DNA of 18,749 nucleotides from assembly GCA_050011535.1 (NCBI GenBank), contig JBEKIX010000061.1, positions 1 to 18,749 of the forward strand, written 5' to 3'. Position numbers and translations under genes: made by a program. The stretch comes from JAFNAG01 sp050011535 (GTDB lineage Bacteria; Acidobacteriota; UBA6911). Positions 15,591 through 18,749 of this stretch are shown here, in pieces; the first letter of the stretch is position 1; each line of letters opens with the position of its first letter. The notes under the pieces are model-generated. The model saw only the letters and a list, made by a program, of their open reading frames with translations. It did no database searches and had not been told where the DNA came from.

Positions 15591-17240
15591 CTAACGCGGA
15601 AGCATGGCGATCAGGTGGCTGTCCTGCCCGCGGGAGATCTGCGGCGGAATGTGAAGGCGCGCACGACTCAGCCTTTCGAGCTGCTTTTCTGTTGCCGGGA
15701 GCCTGCGCCAGGCCGCGCTGAGGTCCACAAGCGGCAGCGCATCCGGACGCAAAAGGCTGACCGCGTTCTCGGATTTGATGATTGCTTCTTCGAGTTGAGG
15801 TTCCGAAGCGACGATGCTGTCCTTCCCGCGCGCATTTCGTGAGCTGAGGGTGACTTCCCATCGCTCCAGCAACGTCCGGACGCAGGTCAGAAACTCTCCG
15901 TTCCCAAGGCCTAGACGATAGCAGTTCCTCCCGGCTGCAGCCCATGCGAAATCTGCAATTTCCTCCAATTCGTCAGGGATGCCCAGATCGAAGAGATTAA
16001 TCCTCTTGCACCGAAGGCGGAGATCATCCAGATCTGTTGCCATTTCCGTCTGGACCCACGGGCGTTGAGTTTCGACCCAGCGGATCGCGCGCTGTACTTC
16101 AGTCGTCGTCTTGCCTTTCAGATTGAAATTCTGAGCCAGGCCGAAGAGGGACGGCAGCGTCACGAGGCTGTGTTCGCTCGAATTATCGACAATATCCACC
16201 ACTGTCACATCCGCCTTGCCGGGGTGGGGTCTGGTGCCACGACCGATCATCTGAGCATAGAGCAACGCTGATTTCGTGGGCCGCGCAAGTATGATCCCGT
16301 CTACAGCGGGTTCATCGTACCCTTCTGTGAGAACCATGCAGTTGGTCAGCACCTGAATCTCGCCCGTGGAAAACGCAGCGAGCGTCTTGCTGCGGACTGC
16401 GCGCGGCATCTCACCGGTGACCGATGCCGCCGAGATCCCATAAAACTGAAATGCGGCCGCGAGGTCGTGAGCGTGGGCAACATCTACGCCGAAAACCAGA
16501 GTGCGCCGTGTGGGTACCAGCTCGCGAAAGGCTTTCACGACCAGCGCATTCCGGCTCTCGATATTGACCGCATCGGACAATTGCGATACCACGAAATCGC
16601 CCATCCTGGTTTTGACGCGAGAGAGATCGATGTCCGTTTCGACGCGGTAGCCGGCCACAGGGGCAAGATAACCGTCATTCATCATCTCGGGAACCGTGCG
16701 CGAAAATGAGATTTCATCGAAAACGGCGTCAAGCCCGATTCCGTCACTCCGCTTAGGAGTTGCGGTAAAGCCGACCAGGAGCTTTTTCGTATCGGGCTGC
16801 TTCAGCCCGAAATACTCGACGACACGGCGGTAGGTCTCGGCAATCGCATGGTGGGCTTCGTCAATGACGATAATTGAGAACTCATCCGGATCCAGCCCCG
16901 ACAGGCGCTGCGATGCCTGCCGGCCTAAGGTTGGAACCGAGGCTACGACAACATCGGTTGTATCTGCCGCACGTCGCCCGGCCTGTTCGATGTCCACGTT
17001 CAATCCCGGATTGATCGCAAGTAGCTTATCGCGGGCCTGGATAAGCAATTCCTCGCGATGGGCAAGAACAAGCATGCGCCGTTTCATGCGGAAAAACGCC
17101 GGGAACTGGGCGAAGATGACGGTTTTGCCCGTTCCGGTCGGAAGACACACAAGCTGCCGTCTCACCCCGGCCTTGTAGCGACCAAGGATTGCGGCCAGGC
17201 ACTCCCGCTGGTAATCGCGCAGCTTCATTTGCGTCGGCAT
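15591..17240 (-). CDS. Superfamily 2 DEAH-box helicase (RadD/UvsW-like)
   Basis: A 549-residue SF2 helicase. Q-like motif LRDYQRECLAAIL at the N-terminus, motif I PTGTGKT (34-40), motif Ia LVLAHREEL, motif II DEAH (127-130), motif III FTATP, and motif VI QMIGRGTRP in the second RecA-like domain, preceded by VLTNCMVLTEGYDEPAVDGI. About 180 residues follow with no recognised enzyme domain, ending in PATEKQLERLSRARLHIPPQ and GQDSHLI, a small helical motif found at the end of some related helicases. This resembles E. coli RadD and phage UvsW-type repair helicases. It stands alone, with no methylase or nuclease partner, between a tRNA and an IS, so it may be cargo of an accessory island. The ATG at 17240 is used; the ATG four codons later is an alternative. 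No strong ribosome site is seen. Confidence 0.88.
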   Translation of the reverse strand: MPTQMKLRDYQRECLAAILGRYKAGVRRQLVCLPTGTGKTVIFAQFPAFFRMKRRMLVLAHREELLIQARDKLLAINPGLNVDIEQAGRRAADTTDVVVASVPTLGRQASQRLSGLDPDEFSIIVIDEAHHAIAETYRRVVEYFGLKQPDTKKLLVGFTATPKRSDGIGLDAVFDEISFSRTVPEMMNDGYLAPVAGYRVETDIDLSRVKTRMGDFVVSQLSDAVNIESRNALVVKAFRELVPTRRTLVFGVDVAHAHDLAAAFQFYGISAASVTGEMPRAVRSKTLAAFSTGEIQVLTNCMVLTEGYDEPAVDGIILARPTKSALLYAQMIGRGTRPHPGKADVTVVDIVDNSSEHSLVTLPSLFGLAQNFNLKGKTTTEVQRAIRWVETQRPWVQTEMATDLDDLRLRCKRINLFDLGIPDELEEIADFAWAAAGRNCYRLGLGNGEFLTCVRTLLERWEVTLSSRNARGKDSIVASEPQLEEAIIKSENAVSLLRPDALPLVDLSAAWRRLPATEKQLERLSRARLHIPPQISRGQDSHLIAMLPR

Positions 17241-17414
17241 GGGTTACTTTAACATGCCAACATTGTCCAGAAGGAGTCAGAACACAGGAGTCTGTGGGGA
17301 CTTTCGTCAATGTACGATAAATCCGTTTGAACTAAGCCGCAGGCGCCGGTATCGACGTTTGCTGCGGTAATCCCGCTATTTTGCTAGCCTCGGGGTCGTA
17401 GAAAGGAGGTCTCT
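17241..17414. other. Intergenic region between divergent helicase and transposase
   Basis: Contains a small hairpin CACAG-GAGT-CTGTG (about 17284-17297) and a strong AAAGGAGG (17402-17409) serving the transposase ATG. The left end of the IS should lie here but no terminal motif could be fixed. Confidence 0.35.
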
Positions 17415-18353
17415 ATGACCCCATTACGTCAGAGAATGCTGGAGGAGTTACTGCCCGTCGGCTACTTTCATATTGTTTTCAGCATCCCGCACCGCCTGGT
17501 CCCGTTGATCTGGCAAAACAAGAAACTTCTGCTCTCTCTTTTCTTCCAGGCGACCGCGGCTACTCTCATGGAAGTGGCCTCCCACCATAAGCGTCAAGGT
17601 ATGGAGATCGGCTTTCTTTGCATTTTGCACACGTGGGGACAGACTCTACAGAGACATCCGCATATTCATTGCGTGGTGCCCGGTGGTGGTCTGTCCCCGG
17701 ATCACACCCGCTGGATCTCGTCGCATCCCCGTTATTTCGTACCAGTCAAGGTTCTCAGCCGTACCTTTCGCGACAAGTTTGTGGAAGGACTGAGACAGGC
17801 CCATCTGGCAGGCGAATTGTCTTTTTACGGAAAGTGCGAGCCGTTAGCCGATGCGGAAACATTTGCTGCGTTTTTGAAACCACTATCGGAACAGGACTGG
17901 GTCGTCTACTCCAAGCCGCCCTTCGGTGGCCCTGAACACGTGCTTCAGTATCTGGCGCGCTACACCCATCGAGTAGCGATTTCCAACCATCGAATCGTCT
18001 CCGTCGATGAGTCCCATGTGACCTTCCAATGAAAAGACTATGCCCACAACAACGCGCAACGCACCAAGACACTCACCTGCGAGAAATTCTTGCGCCGCTT
18101 CCTGCAGCATGTGTTGCCGAAAGGTCTGCCGCGCATACGTTATTACGGCTGGCTCGCCAATCGCCGACGCGCAAAACTGCTGCCTATTTGCCGAGCCTTA
18201 CTCCATCACCCGACACCAACTCCCAAACCCGATGAGCCGCAGGGCGCCAAGTGCCCTTGCTGCCACGGGACCATGTGCATCATCGAACGTCTGAGCGCTG
18301 CTCAAATCCGGCCTGCGCTACACAGGATAGAATATGTCCTTGATAGCTCTTGA
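17415..18353 (+). pseudogene. IS91-family transposase interrupted by an in-frame TGA
   Basis: The first 205 codons (to 18032) and the following 106 codons in the same frame together read as an IS91-type rolling-circle (Y2/HUH) transposase. Visible are the HUH motif in HPHIHCVVPGGGLSPD, the conserved WVVYSKPPFGGPEHVLQYLA, the paired catalytic tyrosines in YLARYTHRVAIS, and, after the stop, KDYAHNN, FLRRFLQHVLPKGLPRIRYY and a terminal CPCC zinc-like motif. The family reads F-x-W-K-D-Y at the break, so TGA (18030-18032) replaces a TGG. The N-terminal zinc-binding domain (about 80-90 residues) of full-length members is absent; an in-frame TAG lies at 17385-17387. A good ribosome site precedes ATG 17415, so a shortened product might be made, but it would lack the C-terminal part. 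Very likely inactive. Confidence 0.88.
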
Positions 18354-18749
18354 TCTTCGACCCGGTCCGGCTTCGTCTGTGCCGAATGTTCTGTGTCTGC
18401 CGGAGGCTTGCCCAGACCATGGAAAACCGCTTTTTCCCCCGGTGATTGAGCCCGTCTTAGAGCGATATTTCTCCTCGTTTTTTATGAGCCACCATCGACT
18501 TCAGCAAAATCCGAGCTCTCAGCGCCGGTTTCTTCCATCCCCCACGATGATAGAAAACGCATTATGAAAGGGCGCCTATGTGGCAACGTAGGCAGCTGTC
18601 GAAGTGACAGCTGATGGGGCTCTGCCCCAAACCCCGGGATTTTTTGAGGCATGGCTCCGGTGTTCGACATGTGAATGCAAAAGCCTCTGACGACTTTCGT
18701 TGCCAGAGGCCTGATGCTGGATCGACGCACCGTCGGTCCGGCTATCCCT
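18354..18749. other. 396 bases downstream of the transposase without a recognisable gene
   Basis: No reading frame here has a credible start and family match. The segment holds the hairpins at 18593-18628 and a hairpin GCCTCTG/CAGAGGC (18683-18689 and 18704-18710) with a 14-base loop. It may be the rest of the IS or decayed accessory DNA. Confidence 0.5.
18593..18645 (+). repeat. Tandem hairpins and T-run, possible IS91 3' end or terminator
   Basis: CAGCTGTC (18593-18600) pairs with GACAGCTG (18606-18613); GGGGC (18616-18620) pairs with GCCCC (18624-18628); six Ts follow at 18640-18645. The first stem is a perfect 8 bp with a 5-base loop. Consistent with an origin-end hairpin or with a terminator, though the T-run is 11 bases beyond the second stem. 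Confidence 0.5.

Larger units (their letters stand above)
17415..18645 (+). mobile_element. Degenerate IS91-family insertion sequence (ends approximate)
   Basis: The transposase pseudogene defines the core. The 3' limit is set loosely at the hairpin cluster 18593-18645, because IS91-family elements carry a hairpin near their replication-origin end; the 5' limit is set at the gene because no terminus could be recognised. IS91 elements lack terminal inverted repeats and target duplications, so the ends cannot be read directly. Confidence 0.5.

Noticed and set aside
15439..15945. 168-codon - strand frame overlapping the helicase end
   Set aside because: Same strand but a different frame from the helicase; no domain.
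18030..18032. TGA as a recoded codon (selenocysteine or Trp)
   Set aside because: TGA serves as the normal stop in neighbouring genes, the family residue is Trp, and no recoding structure is evident; a nonsense mutation is simpler.

Overview
The window is a GC-rich bacterial chromosome segment with mostly house-keeping genes, ending in an accessory stretch. Acidobacteriota is the best guess. The reasons are the ispA-tlyA-nadK cluster, the ExeA/DamX-like ATPase beginning MYEQFYGLREKPF, the dnaG-rpoD pair, frequent TTG/GTG starts, and short AT-rich palindromic repeats in an otherwise GC-rich genome. This is an inference from gene content; no rRNA is present to settle it.

Region 1 (1-3376): a + strand operon of isoprenoid synthase (ispA-like, 5' end cut by the window), tlyA and nadK converges on maf on the - strand. 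Between nadK and maf lies a 274-bp inverted-repeat element that folds into a closing stem plus two hairpins and supplies the stop codon of maf. Region 2 (3418-5262): a DciA-like DUF721 gene, divergent from maf, then an AAA ATPase with one membrane segment and a SPOR domain. Region 3 (5353-9004): rpsO, a 401-bp gap holding an AT-rich dyad, pnp, and larB 11 bp after pnp. Region 4 (9209-12757): dnaG-rpoD with its own promoter and a clear terminator.

Region 5 (12769-15097): signalling genes. A perfect 21-bp AT-rich inverted repeat precedes an ECF-type sigma factor gene that overlaps a two-helix membrane protein gene, which in turn overlaps a YbjQ-family gene (three translationally coupled genes). 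A second ECF-type sigma factor follows on its own. Region 6 (15319-18749): a CAU-anticodon tRNA (probably Ile2), an AT-rich 3' flank with a perfect 20-bp palindrome, an SF2 helicase on the - strand, and a degenerate IS91-family transposase interrupted by one TGA. This looks like the edge of an accessory island next to a tRNA. No integrase or second attachment site is visible here.

The most unusual items are the Y-shaped repeat element between nadK and maf, the dyad upstream of pnp whose arm shares a 13-mer with the tRNA anticodon arm, and the sigma/two-TM/YbjQ operon. I found no CRISPR array, rRNA, recognised riboswitch or clear defence system.
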